Source: an uncultured Flavobacteriaceae bacterium (GTDB taxonomy: Bacteria > Bacteroidota > Bacteroidia > Flavobacteriales > Flavobacteriaceae). Taken from it: DNA of 64,000 nucleotides. Of the stretch, positions 53,546-62,947 are shown one piece after another; positions within the stretch are counted from its first letter, which is position 1, and every line of letters begins with the position of its first letter. The notes below the pieces were generated by a model. It was not told the DNA's origin. It did not search any database and worked only from the letters and a program-made list of their open reading frames with translations. The position numbers and the translations under genes were made by a program. Location: the NCBI GenBank assembly GCA_947502635.1, contig CANNAN010000007.1, positions 62,001 through 126,000 on the forward strand. Reading direction: 5' to 3'.

Positions 53546-54463
53546 ATGGACATGCATACTTCTAAAACCTCATTAGATATTATATTAAATGCTTTGTTTG
53601 AACCTTATAGAGCTAGAGTCCCTATGGTTTCATATATTAACGAAGCTATGATAAAAGAAGGCTTGATTTCTGAAGAGTCTGAAATAATAAACGATCATAT
53701 TGCTTTCAGAACGCTAGGCGTATCGAATTTAGGAATAGCTTCTTTTGAAAAGATTTTTTTACATTATGGATATGAAAAGCGTGATGCCTACGTATTTGAA
53801 GGTAAAAAATTGAATGCCTATTGGTATGCACCTCCTAATATAAAATACCCAAGAATTTTCTTGAGCGAACTTAGGGTAAAAGACTTATCGTTAAAATGCC
53901 AAGAGATTATTCATAAGTACACTGAAAATATAACTTCAGATCCAGTTGATTCATTGGATTTAGACAACTCCGCAGAAATCGGTGAATTCTTTCATAAACC
54001 CTTATGGCATTTGCCAACAAAAGAGGACTATCTAAACCTGCTAAAAGAAAGTGAGTATGCGGCTTGGGTTATTTACAATAGATACTATCTTAATCACTAT
54101 ACGATAAGCATCCATAACTTGGCGCAAGGGTCATATAATTTGGAAAAATTCAACAGTTTTCTAGAGCATTTGGGAGTTACCTTAAATTCTGCTGGCGGAA
54201 AGATTAAGACAAGCAAAGATGGTCTTTTAAAACAAAGTAGTACTGTAGCTGAAATGATAAAGGCTGTATTTGCTGGTGGTGAAGCGTTGGAAATTGCAGG
54301 TAGTTATGTTGAATTTGCAGAACGTTTGCCGCTACCAGAATTTCAACATCTTCAATCTAAAGATATTAATAGAACCCAGAGACGAGAGGGTTTTGAATCT
54401 GCTAACGCAGACAAAATTTTTGAAAGTACTTTTACTAGTCAAACCAAGCAAAGGTTAAAATAG
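53546..54463 (+). CDS. DUF1338 / 2-oxoadipate dioxygenase-decarboxylase-like protein
   Basis: 305 residues (302 if it starts at the second Met). Metal-binding residues of the HglS/YdcJ family are visible: His51 (NDHIAFRTLG), His184 (LNHYTIS) and Glu259 (VEFAERLP), a His-His-Glu set. HglS from Pseudomonas turns 2-oxoadipate into 2-hydroxyglutarate in lysine breakdown; DUF1338 members may have other substrates. The gene faces a LysR regulator. A terminator follows at 54542. Confidence 0.88.
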   Translation: MDMHTSKTSLDIILNALFEPYRARVPMVSYINEAMIKEGLISEESEIINDHIAFRTLGVSNLGIASFEKIFLHYGYEKRDAYVFEGKKLNAYWYAPPNIKYPRIFLSELRVKDLSLKCQEIIHKYTENITSDPVDSLDLDNSAEIGEFFHKPLWHLPTKEDYLNLLKESEYAAWVIYNRYYLNHYTISIHNLAQGSYNLEKFNSFLEHLGVTLNSAGGKIKTSKDGLLKQSSTVAEMIKAVFAGGEALEIAGSYVEFAERLPLPEFQHLQSKDINRTQRREGFESANADKIFESTFTSQTKQRLK

Positions 54464-54541
54464 AAGAAGTAAAAACTTTGTAAGTATAGTATTCATTGCA
54501 AGGCAGATTAACTTAATACAGAGCACAAGAATTTTATTTTA

Positions 54542-54579
54542 AAAAGGTCAGGACAAAGCTTACAATGTCCCGACCTTTT
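54542..54579. terminator. bidirectional terminator between DUF1338 and ECF sigma genes
   Basis: AAAAGGTCAGGACA and TGTCCCGACCTTTT pair over 14 bases with one mismatch. The convergent genes end at 54463 (plus) and 54632 (minus), and T runs lie on both strands. Confidence 0.8.
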
Positions 54580-54631
54580 ATGACTAATTTAAAATAATTG
54601 CCCTCAACTTTATTGCCATTTTTATGGAATA

Positions 54632-55147
54632 TTATTTATAGTTTCTCAATAATGATCTCAGGTCTTGATAAGCTTGCGACTTTAAGGTTTTAACCGTTTG
54701 TAGTTTTATACCAAGTTGCTCAGCTATTTGCTGGTTTCTATAACCTTTTAAGGTTAGTTTTATCACTTCTTTTCTCCTTTCTGTTAGTTGCTCTATAGAT
54801 ATATATAAATACCGTGCCGTTTCATTTTGGTTTATACAGGAATGATTGAATTTTTCTTCCGATAGTTTTGAAATGAACTCTTTAGCATGAATATCCTTTA
54901 CTTTTTGATGCTTTAATCTGTTTAAACAGTTATTTCTAACACTTGTATACAAGAATGCTCGTAAAGCACTATCAGAACTAAAAATTATTTTTTTTTCCCA
55001 GAGTCTGATAAAGGTTTCTTGTGCTATATCCTTTCCTACATCCAAAGAATCTATATAATTCATCGCATAGTTGACCATAGCTTTGAAATAAGTTTCAAAA
55101 ACTACTTTTAGTTTTGCTTGATCATCGATTTTGATTTCATATTTCAC
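54632..55147 (-). CDS. ECF sigma-70 factor at the end of the SusCD operon
   Basis: 171 residues. Region 2: MNYIDSLDVGKDIAQETFIRL WE; region 4: RRKEVIKLTLKGYRNQQIAE and LGIKLQTVKTLKSQAYQDLR. It ends the run SusC, SusD, lipoprotein on the minus strand, 20 bases past the lipoprotein gene, without a FecR gene of its own next to it. ECF genes are usually beside the anti-sigma gene, so its position at the operon end is unusual; the FecR at 61062 may be its partner. Confidence 0.9.
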   Translation of the reverse strand: MKYEIKIDDQAKLKVVFETYFKAMVNYAMNYIDSLDVGKDIAQETFIRLWEKKIIFSSDSALRAFLYTSVRNNCLNRLKHQKVKDIHAKEFISKLSEEKFNHSCINQNETARYLYISIEQLTERRKEVIKLTLKGYRNQQIAEQLGIKLQTVKTLKSQAYQDLRSLLRNYK

Positions 55148-55167
55148 TTCAATACTGGGAGTTGCCT

Positions 55168-55944
55168 TTAGTTAGGTTCTACGGTAACGAACCCCTCTAT
55201 AGGCGGATCACCTGACCCATCTGTCCAAGAGTATTCAATTTCGATAATGCCTGTCGTTTCATCATAGGTACCTGTTCCTTCAAATTGAATATCAAAACCT
55301 TCAATGCAATCGTAATCTTGCATTTCTGCCGTTACGGTTCCAGATGTTTCACCTGGTGCAGTTGGTTCAAAAGTAAACAGTACCTCTGGTATCTTTTCAC
55401 ATCCTATAATTAATAAATCTGCATTTATGGTTAAATTGTCGCAACCAGATACACCAACTCCTTCTGCTGTATCACCAAAAATGTCTTGAAGATCAAGATC
55501 ACCATTCCAAATATCGGTATTAACCAAGGCGTTAGGGTCATTACAACCCGAAGGCCCAGGATCTGGGTTTTGAGATTCTATGATAACTGTAACATTTGAA
55601 ATTTCGGATTCTCCTTCTTTATTAATCGATACTTCTAATACTATTTCTGGATTAATTTCCGCATCAACATTGGTCAAATTTTTAAGAATTAAATCACCTG
55701 TAGTGGTACTTACACTAAATACATCATTTACAGATTGAGAAACTAGGACGAAGCCTACACTTCCTCTATTAGATGTGCCAGGCACTATGCCTAGAGTATC
55801 ACCAACAACCGCATCATTAGGTAATTCAAATGAAATATCACTAGTTGTAATTACCAATGGTTTTTCTACATCATTTTCACAAGAAGCCATTACAACAAAC
55901 AAAATGCTTATTAGAAATGACTGTATGGTTAGTTTGTAATTCAT
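55168..55944 (-). CDS. lipoprotein of the SusCD operon, cadherin-like
   Basis: 258 residues. The lipobox is VMASC (Cys22) followed by ENDVE, a Bacteroidota surface-export signal. An N-terminal beta-sandwich (about 30-125, with DVFSVSTTTGDLIL and NVTVIIESQN as in cadherin repeats) is followed by a proline/glycine linker and a second beta domain (130-258). It is probably a surface-exposed ligand-binding protein accompanying SusD. 17 bases separate it from the SusD gene. Confidence 0.75.
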   Translation of the reverse strand: MNYKLTIQSFLISILFVVMASCENDVEKPLVITTSDISFELPNDAVVGDTLGIVPGTSNRGSVGFVLVSQSVNDVFSVSTTTGDLILKNLTNVDAEINPEIVLEVSINKEGESEISNVTVIIESQNPDPGPSGCNDPNALVNTDIWNGDLDLQDIFGDTAEGVGVSGCDNLTINADLLIIGCEKIPEVLFTFEPTAPGETSGTVTAEMQDYDCIEGFDIQFEGTGTYDETTGIIEIEYSWTDGSGDPPIEGFVTVEPN

Positions 55945-55961
55945 AATCGTTTTATTTTTAT

Positions 55962-57380
55962 TTAATCTCGTGGATTTTGTTCTATTTCAGGATTTTGTTG
56001 AATGTATTTCTGCGCTATTGGAAAAACCCAGTTTAAACTATTAGGCAGTATTGTAGCTTCGGTCCCTTCTATAGAATGAGTCACCGAAATATCATCATTG
56101 TCAAAAAGATTATATCGCTTAATGTCAAATAGACGCTGAAATGTATGTACCATTTCTCTTCTTCTTTCTTCTTTGATAAAAGTTAGTAGTTCATTTGCGT
56201 CTGCTATAGAAATGGGGCTATAGGTACCCAATGCATAACGTGTTTCTCTAAGCGTATTGAGTGCATCATTAGCTGGTGTAATATTACCCAACCTGGCATT
56301 AGCTTCGGCTTGGGTTAGTATTACATCAGCAACAGAAATACCTACATTTAAACGTTCCGCTCCGTTGGCTGTTTGGTGTACAAACCCTTCGATATCTTCC
56401 CCAAAAGCATCTAAAAAAGAAGCATACCATTGACTTCTTAAATCATTAGTATCGTAGGAGCTAACCAATTCGTCTGATACAAAGAGTGGTAATTTACTAT
56501 TGTCTAATTTAAACCAGACCGTTTCTGGATCTGCTACGATTTCTGGATTCAATCGCACGCCATTATCATCAATAACTTCAGTATTAAAATCACGTAACGA
56601 GTTTTTTAACAACAAAGCATTATTGGCATTTTCTACAGCATTTTCATAATTACCTTGGTATAAATACACTTTTGCCAACAGACCGTATGCTCCTGCTTTA
56701 GAAGGTCTAAAGGTGACATTATTGCTTTGAACATCTATTAGATGATCTACAGAACTAAGAATGTTTTCTAAAATATAATCATAGACCTCTTCAATAGTAT
56801 TTCTAGTAAAATCTAAGCCTTCAAGTTCTATGCCTTCCCTAATAGGAACCCCCAGGTCTGTGGCTGCAGAAGAGGCGTTATAGTGAACAGCATATATATT
56901 CACTAAATTAAAATAAGCCCAAGCTCTATGTAGTTTTGCTTCTGCCTTTAACTGTGCTATTTCTTGAAGTGTACCTCCTTCAACCTTTTCTAAGCCATCT
57001 AAAACAACATTTGCTACATAGATTTGGTTGTAATAACTGGCCCAATCTGGATCTTCTTGTAACGAAGTATAAAAATTCTCCCTGTAGATATAGGCATTAA
57101 CGGCGCTACGTCCTAATCCGAAAGAAGTTATCAGCTTATCATTGATCTGTTGGTTATCCGTTAGGAAGACGCTTAAACCATGTATTGGCCCAAAACCTTT
57201 GGACAATTGTGGTTCAAAAAACTCATTTTCATCTTCACTTACTTGATCCAAAATTAATCGAAAATCGTCAATACTACTGGGTATTACAACACCCCTAGGT
57301 TGAAAATCTAAATAATTATCTCTAGTACAAGAAGCTATGGTCAACCCACATAAGATTACTATATAAAATATTTTTTTCAT
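55962..57380 (-). CDS. susD: SusD/RagB-family nutrient-binding lipoprotein
   Basis: 472 residues. Lipobox IASC (Cys18) with TRDNYLD after it. SusD features: N-terminal TPR-like helices (AQLKAEAKLHRAWAYFNLVN, AYGLLAKVYLYQGNYENA) and the C-terminal RRREMVHTFQRLFDIKRYNL and NPRD ends. It would cap the SusC channel at the cell surface and bind the ligand. It starts 11 bases after the SusC gene ends. Confidence 0.92.
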   Translation of the reverse strand: MKKIFYIVILCGLTIASCTRDNYLDFQPRGVVIPSSIDDFRLILDQVSEDENEFFEPQLSKGFGPIHGLSVFLTDNQQINDKLITSFGLGRSAVNAYIYRENFYTSLQEDPDWASYYNQIYVANVVLDGLEKVEGGTLQEIAQLKAEAKLHRAWAYFNLVNIYAVHYNASSAATDLGVPIREGIELEGLDFTRNTIEEVYDYILENILSSVDHLIDVQSNNVTFRPSKAGAYGLLAKVYLYQGNYENAVENANNALLLKNSLRDFNTEVIDDNGVRLNPEIVADPETVWFKLDNSKLPLFVSDELVSSYDTNDLRSQWYASFLDAFGEDIEGFVHQTANGAERLNVGISVADVILTQAEANARLGNITPANDALNTLRETRYALGTYSPISIADANELLTFIKEERRREMVHTFQRLFDIKRYNLFDNDDISVTHSIEGTEATILPNSLNWVFPIAQKYIQQNPEIEQNPRD

Positions 57381-57391
57381 GATATTCTTTT

Positions 57392-60300
57392 TTAAAAAGA
57401 GGCGTTAATGTTTATGTTGAATCTAGGTTTTAAAGGAATTAACTGATTCACAGGGTCTACATCCCATTTATTGAAATTCCAGACAAATAGGTTGTTGACC
57501 TGTGCAGAAATTTGAAAACTCGAAAACCCAATGGACTTTAAAGTTTTTTCACCAAATTCGTATCCCAATATGATTTCTTGAAGGCGAATAGTACTGGCAT
57601 CATCAACAAATTCATCTGATTCTTGATAGAGAGTATACCCCAACGCAAAAGTGTTAGTAAAATCACCTACTAGTGCAGGAACATTTGTTGTGTTCTCGTC
57701 ACCAGGGTTTTGCCATCTTTCCTCAAAGCCATTGTAAGCAACTAAAGAAAAGAAGGTAGGGTTGTATTTATTATCCAATTTAAATACATGTCCTGCTTCC
57801 GCCAGCATTAATGTTCTCAAAGACCAGCTTTTAAAGTTAATTTGGTTGGTCCAAGAACCAACGTATTTTGGAATTAATGTTCCATTTTTCACTAAGGCAC
57901 TTACGTCTGAAATATCAGTGTTAAAATCTACAATTTCACCTGTAGTATCTATAAATTGAGGCCTTCCGTTGCGATCTAAACCTGCGTAGTTAAAACTATA
58001 GATGGTGCGTAGGGCATCACCTTTTCTAGGTGCATTTCCGAAAAGAAAACTAAAGGCATCAAAATCTTGCACATCAACAGAAGTAATTTTATTGTCATTT
58101 ACACTAAAATTACCTCTGGTCATAAACTTAAAATCCTTGTTATCAACCAATTTAAGTATTAGCGAAGCATCAATACCTTTGTTCGTTAATTCGCCCGAAT
58201 TAAGTAACGATGTTGATACCCCAGAAGTAGCGTTTAAAGATCTATTTACAAGAAGGTCTTCACTGTCTTTTTTATAGAGATCTAATGTCAATGAAACCCT
58301 TTCGTCGAAAAGTCCCAAATCTAAGCCTAAATTAACGGTACGGGTTTTCTCTAAGCGAAGTTGCGGGTTAGGAACAGAAGAGATAGTGCTCGTCTGGTTA
58401 AAAAACAAGTTGTTGTCATTAAAAATTCTAGCCTGCAAAAATGGACTTGTACTTCTATCTACATTCCCATTAGTACCATAAGTTGCTCTTAGATTAAAAA
58501 GGGATACCGTTTCAGAGGCTTCTAAAAAACCTTCCTCTTTAACATTCCATTTCAAACCCAATGAATACAGTGGTACGTTTCTAAATTCTTTTGATGAACC
58601 GAAAAGATTAGTGTCATCCATACGCGTACTCGCAGATAAGGTATACTTATGATTAAAAGTATAGGCTAGATTACCATAGTAAGATAAAAATCGGTTTTCG
58701 TCAAACCTAATATTCGATGGATCAGGAATGGCTTTTCCTCCATCGATATTTATAAATTGTGGAAAAGCAATATTGTATTGGGGATTAAAAAAAGTTAATG
58801 ATTGATTGTCGTACCCATAGCGTCTTGTCTGTCTCAGTTCATTGATTGTTTTTCGTACTTCATATCCAGCCAATGCTGTCAATTGATGCTCTCCTACATT
58901 AAAAAAATCATCATAGTTCAGTTGTATTCTAAACACTTGAGCCCGAAGATCAGATTCCGTAAAATCCGCAATACTTCCATCTGGAATTGGAAAATTAATT
59001 GGATTATTATTGGCATCAAATTGTGTAAAATTATTCATGAGGTATCGAGTTTCAAATCGGTTGGTATTTAATATATTGGATCTACTTCCTATGTTTTGTT
59101 CATATTGATACCTGACCTCAGCTGTCAGGCTATGTGCTATGCTGTATTTTAAAGCAGACTGTAATCTAACTTCAGTGGCTTTAGCCGTATGGTCATTATT
59201 ATCAAATTCTTCTTTAAGGTTTAGTGTCCAAGGGTGAAGTAAACCTGCATCTAAACCAGCTTGAGAAAAACGTGCATTTGAACCGTAACGCATTGGCAGA
59301 TAATTACCATTGTTATCCACTATACGCTCGTTTATATAAAACTGAGATAAATAAGTAGAAGGTTCTAAATTTCCTTCGAAAAAATCAAACTCTGGAAAGG
59401 TAGGGTTTAGTTTTTCTCGGGTAAATGAACTGTTAATATTAGTAGTAAGTTCCAAACGGTCATTAAATTTAAAACTATTGGTAAGGTTGGCAATAAACTG
59501 ATTAGATGATGAGGTTATTAATTCTCCTTCATTTCTATTGTATGTAATTGAAGCCCTGTATGAATTCTCTGCTCCGCCCCCAGATATTGCAATATTATAT
59601 TGATTCCACATCTCGGGACGCATAAAAAGTCTGCTGTAATCATCTCTACCATCCGTGTTTCTAAGGCTGTTTAAACGAGATGCAGCTTCTTGTGATGATA
59701 GCTCACCATTCTCTTGTAATAAAAGAACTTCAATGGCGGGGTTTAATAATTGATAGTTACCAAGGCCAAAGTTATCGTTAGGCAATTGCTCAACACCAAA
59801 TATATTGCCAGAATTATAGAACCCGATAGCATTATCTACCTGACTCCCTGGGGACAAAATGAGATTATTTTTTAAACTACGTTTCGTTCTGTATGATGTA
59901 TTTATTGTGGCATTTATAGAAAGGTTCGTGTGAGTATTCCCTTTTTTAGTTACTATTACAATAACACCATTAGTGGCTCGTATTCCATAAATAGAAGCTG
60001 CAGCAGCATCTTTTAAAACGGTTACGCTTTCAATATCTATGGGGTTAAGGTTGTTGATACTCCCCTCTATAGGGAAACCATCTACAACGATTAAAGGAGA
60101 GGTATTGGCATTGATAGAACTGAGTCCTCGTATAATAATTTCCTCACTTCCTCCTTCTGGACTTAAAAAGACACCCGAAATCTCTCCATTCAATTTACTA
60201 AGTATATTCTGACTGGTTTTTTGGTTTAGCGTTTTCTCTTTGACATTGCTAAAAGAACCCGTAGCCCTTTCTTTTGATATCTCCTGATACCCCGTATAAA

Positions 60301-60973
60301 CTAACTCTACCCCTTCTAATGCAAACGTAAATTCTATTAATTCTACATCAATCGTATATATATTATCAACTAAAATTTCGGTTTCTATGTAACCGATGTA
60401 ATTATATACCAATGTATCGCCTTTAGAAGCCATAAGTTCATAGTACCCATCAAAATTTGTTACTACTCCTTGGTTCGTACCTTTAATAATCACACTCACA
60501 TCAGACAAAGGAATACCTTCTTTATCGTATACCTTCCCTGAAACCAATTGTTGGGGCATTGTTTCTTCTGGTGTATCTATTTTTTCAAGGATATTACTGT
60601 GTCCCTGCTTTCTTTTAATAGCTCTTAAAATAATTTGCTTGTCAATTATATTATAAGAAATTTCAGAATTCTTTAGGATTTGATTAAGTACTTTTTTTAT
60701 CGTTGCTTTATTAACATTGATAGAGACTTTTTTAGATAATACGACATTTGAGGTGTTATAAAAGAACTTGTAGTCGGTAGTTTCCTCGATTTTCTCTATA
60801 ATGGTCTCAATTGATGTGTTTTTTAATATAAGACTGATTTTTTCATTTTGCGAAAAAACGTTCGCATGTACATGAAAGAGCGAAATCAGAATTAGAAGAC
60901 CAGTAATTTTCATTTTAAAGCTTAATTTGGTAATATCGATGTATACCCGTTGCCGCGTAAGATGATTTTTCAT
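57392..60973 (-). CDS. susC: SusC/RagA-type TonB-linked outer-membrane protein with STN domain
   Basis: 1193 residues. Signal region within 1-42, a STN domain (about 45-125; TIIEKIEETTDYKFFYNTSN), a CarboxypepD_reg-like domain (about 140-220; GVVTNFDGYYELMA), the SusC plug (about 235-345, with GEISGVFLSPEGGSEEIIIRG and VTVLKDAAAASIYG), and a long barrel ending with LKPRFNININASF. The STN domain normally talks to a FecR anti-sigma factor, so transport and signalling are combined. Part of the run transcribed from the FecR gene; a hairpin lies between them. Confidence 0.95.
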   Translation of the reverse strand: MKNHLTRQRVYIDITKLSFKMKITGLLILISLFHVHANVFSQNEKISLILKNTSIETIIEKIEETTDYKFFYNTSNVVLSKKVSINVNKATIKKVLNQILKNSEISYNIIDKQIILRAIKRKQGHSNILEKIDTPEETMPQQLVSGKVYDKEGIPLSDVSVIIKGTNQGVVTNFDGYYELMASKGDTLVYNYIGYIETEILVDNIYTIDVELIEFTFALEGVELVYTGYQEISKERATGSFSNVKEKTLNQKTSQNILSKLNGEISGVFLSPEGGSEEIIIRGLSSINANTSPLIVVDGFPIEGSINNLNPIDIESVTVLKDAAAASIYGIRATNGVIVIVTKKGNTHTNLSINATINTSYRTKRSLKNNLILSPGSQVDNAIGFYNSGNIFGVEQLPNDNFGLGNYQLLNPAIEVLLLQENGELSSQEAASRLNSLRNTDGRDDYSRLFMRPEMWNQYNIAISGGGAENSYRASITYNRNEGELITSSSNQFIANLTNSFKFNDRLELTTNINSSFTREKLNPTFPEFDFFEGNLEPSTYLSQFYINERIVDNNGNYLPMRYGSNARFSQAGLDAGLLHPWTLNLKEEFDNNDHTAKATEVRLQSALKYSIAHSLTAEVRYQYEQNIGSRSNILNTNRFETRYLMNNFTQFDANNNPINFPIPDGSIADFTESDLRAQVFRIQLNYDDFFNVGEHQLTALAGYEVRKTINELRQTRRYGYDNQSLTFFNPQYNIAFPQFINIDGGKAIPDPSNIRFDENRFLSYYGNLAYTFNHKYTLSASTRMDDTNLFGSSKEFRNVPLYSLGLKWNVKEEGFLEASETVSLFNLRATYGTNGNVDRSTSPFLQARIFNDNNLFFNQTSTISSVPNPQLRLEKTRTVNLGLDLGLFDERVSLTLDLYKKDSEDLLVNRSLNATSGVSTSLLNSGELTNKGIDASLILKLVDNKDFKFMTRGNFSVNDNKITSVDVQDFDAFSFLFGNAPRKGDALRTIYSFNYAGLDRNGRPQFIDTTGEIVDFNTDISDVSALVKNGTLIPKYVGSWTNQINFKSWSLRTLMLAEAGHVFKLDNKYNPTFFSLVAYNGFEERWQNPGDENTTNVPALVGDFTNTFALGYTLYQESDEFVDDASTIRLQEIILGYEFGEKTLKSIGFSSFQISAQVNNLFVWNFNKWDVDPVNQLIPLKPRFNININASF

Positions 60974-61021
60974 ACTTTTATGGTTCTGTTAAAGTGGTTA
61001 ATTATTTAGCTACTTAATTTA

Positions 61022-61051
61022 AACTGGACAATGCTGTAACATTGTCCAGTT
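61022..61051. terminator. stem-loop between the FecR and SusC genes
   Basis: AACTGGACAATG (61022-61033) and CATTGTCCAGTT (61040-61051) form a perfect 12-bp stem around CTGTAA, 10 bases past the FecR stop codon and about 50 bases before the SusC start. The T run (61051-61058) favours plus-strand termination, so on the minus strand it may attenuate rather than end transcription, lowering SusC expression relative to FecR. Confidence 0.6.
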
Positions 61052-61061
61052 ATTTTTTTAT

Positions 61062-62195
61062 TTAGTTTATAGTTATTATGTTATTGCTTAAGGTGTATTC
61101 AATACCTTGATCTGTCTTAAAAATATCCATTACTTGAAATATTGTTTCAGTATCAAACCGAGCATTGAATTTTTGATTTTTTAGAGCTTCGTTGTTACAG
61201 ATAAGTTGTACCCCGTAAAAACGTTCTAATTTTTTTGCTATTTCTGTAAATGGTGCATCCTTAAATACCAGAACACCATCTACCCAATTAGTGAATTGAT
61301 TTGTATTTACTGTTCTTTTAAGGAATCTTTTTTCATTTCTTACAACTACAACTTGTTCATTTGGGGCCAAAATGGTCGAAATATTTTGTTCAGATGTAAG
61401 ACGCACACTAACACTACCTTCTATAAGAGTCGTGGTTGTTTGATGGTCATCACTATATGCAGACACGTTAAAAATTGTACCTAGTACTTGAATGTCCTGA
61501 AGAGTAGTAGCTACAGTAAAAGGTCTTTCAACGTCTTTAGCAACTTCTAAAAACGCTTCCCCAGTCAATTGAATTTTACGCTGATTTTTCTCAAAAGGTA
61601 TTGGGTATGTTAACTGGCTTCCTGAATTAAGGTGTACTAAAGTACCATCTGAAAGAATGACCTTGAACCTTCTTCCATAAGGTACCTTTATCGTGTTAAA
61701 ATGAACTTTTACATCCTTCTCAGCTACTGAATAATCTAAAGTCCCATTGTTTAAAAGTCCTACTATGCCATTTCCTCTTTGCACTGTGTCGTTTTCGATC
61801 ATTGATAATTTTTTGGTAGATCCATCTTCGAGTTCCAAGGTTATATGCTGTAGTACGACATCTTCATTTGTTGCCATTTTTTCGCCCAATTGATGGCGAA
61901 TCAGAAAAACACTGGTGATTAGAACGACAAGTACTGCCGCATACTTTAAAAAATACCTTGAAAAATGAACTTTTCGAAGCTTGGGCTGTAAACTTCTTTT
62001 GATTTCCTCAAACGAAGTTTTCTCGTTAAAAGTGGTTCCTTCTGTGGCCAGCAAATAACTGTCCGATATCATTTTTTTGAAACTAGAAAGATGACTAGGA
62101 TCTTGGAGTAAAAATTCCAATTCTTCCTGCTCAGATTCCGATAAATTATGTAATAAAAACTTTTCGGTTAACAGAAGTAATTTTTGATTTTGCAT
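61062..62195 (-). CDS. FecR-family anti-sigma factor
   Basis: 377 residues. A cytoplasmic N-terminal part (1-75), one membrane helix (about 83-102, YAAVLVVLITSVFLI), a periplasmic FecR domain (about 125-260; VPYGRRFKVILSDGTLVHLN, GEAFLEVAKDVERPF) and a C-terminal DUF4974/STN-like domain ending YTLSNNIITIN. It would hold an ECF sigma factor and release it when the SusC STN domain signals. Divergent from the plus-strand sigma gene at 62300, it leads the SusCD operon. Confidence 0.93.
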   Translation of the reverse strand: MQNQKLLLLTEKFLLHNLSESEQEELEFLLQDPSHLSSFKKMISDSYLLATEGTTFNEKTSFEEIKRSLQPKLRKVHFSRYFLKYAAVLVVLITSVFLIRHQLGEKMATNEDVVLQHITLELEDGSTKKLSMIENDTVQRGNGIVGLLNNGTLDYSVAEKDVKVHFNTIKVPYGRRFKVILSDGTLVHLNSGSQLTYPIPFEKNQRKIQLTGEAFLEVAKDVERPFTVATTLQDIQVLGTIFNVSAYSDDHQTTTTLIEGSVSVRLTSEQNISTILAPNEQVVVVRNEKRFLKRTVNTNQFTNWVDGVLVFKDAPFTEIAKKLERFYGVQLICNNEALKNQKFNARFDTETIFQVMDIFKTDQGIEYTLSNNIITIN

Positions 62196-62299
62196 TTGTA
62201 TACTTTTCCTTATTGACGAACAAAATTTAAAAAACCCTTACTCAACTCCCTTTTTTTTTTCGTTATTTGCTATATAAATGTTAAAATACCAATGTTCTT

Positions 62300-62875
62300 T
62301 TGAAAAATTCGGAATTTGATAAGGAAGTGATTATGCACCGTTTGCAAAGCGGTGATACTAAATTTTATGAGCAGTTGTATCTAGTTTACTATGATAAATT
62401 AGGCAAGTATATTTTTTATTTGTCGCAACAGAAGCAACTGGCAGAAGATATAGCACAGGATACCCTTATCGAATTTTGGCAAAAAAGACACACAATTACA
62501 ATTACAACCAATTTGAACGGGTATTTGTATAAGTCTGCATATCATAGATTCATCGACCAAAACCGAAAAAAAGCAAAGGCAAGTTCGATACTTGAAGATT
62601 TAAGGCGTGAGGTTGTTATAAAAACAGAAAACCTTCCTACAGAGGTCAAAGAAGAACGGTTAAAGGCCATGTATAAAGTTATTGATGCATTACCCGAAAA
62701 GCGCCGCGAAATTTTTGTTTTGAGCAAATTAAAAAATTACAAATACAAAGAAATTGCCGAAAAACTCCAAATTTCTGAGCGCACCGTAGAAAGTCAAATA
62801 CGAAAGGCTCTAATTACCTTGAGAGAACATTTACTTACCTTAATTACTTATGCAATTTCTTTTTTTATTCAGTAG
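62300..62875 (+). CDS. ECF sigma-70 factor of the second FecR pair
   Basis: 191 residues if the TTG at 62300 is used; the in-frame ATG at 62333 gives 180 residues. The longer start MKNSEFDKEVIMHRLQSGD matches the usual ECF beginning. Region 2 is QKQLAEDIAQDTLIEFWQKR, region 4 is YKEIAEKLQISERTVESQIR. It ends with a hydrophobic tail (TLITYAISFFI). The FecR gene downstream starts 72 bases later, so the pair belongs to the next uptake system; whether it also serves the SusCD operon is open. Confidence 0.9.
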   Translation: MKNSEFDKEVIMHRLQSGDTKFYEQLYLVYYDKLGKYIFYLSQQKQLAEDIAQDTLIEFWQKRHTITITTNLNGYLYKSAYHRFIDQNRKKAKASSILEDLRREVVIKTENLPTEVKEERLKAMYKVIDALPEKRREIFVLSKLKNYKYKEIAEKLQISERTVESQIRKALITLREHLLTLITYAISFFIQ

Positions 62876-62947
62876 TTGATATAAAAAAATTTATTATCCA
62901 ATAGTACCTTTTTCTTTTTCAGTTGTTTTAAGAGAAACTATACGTTG

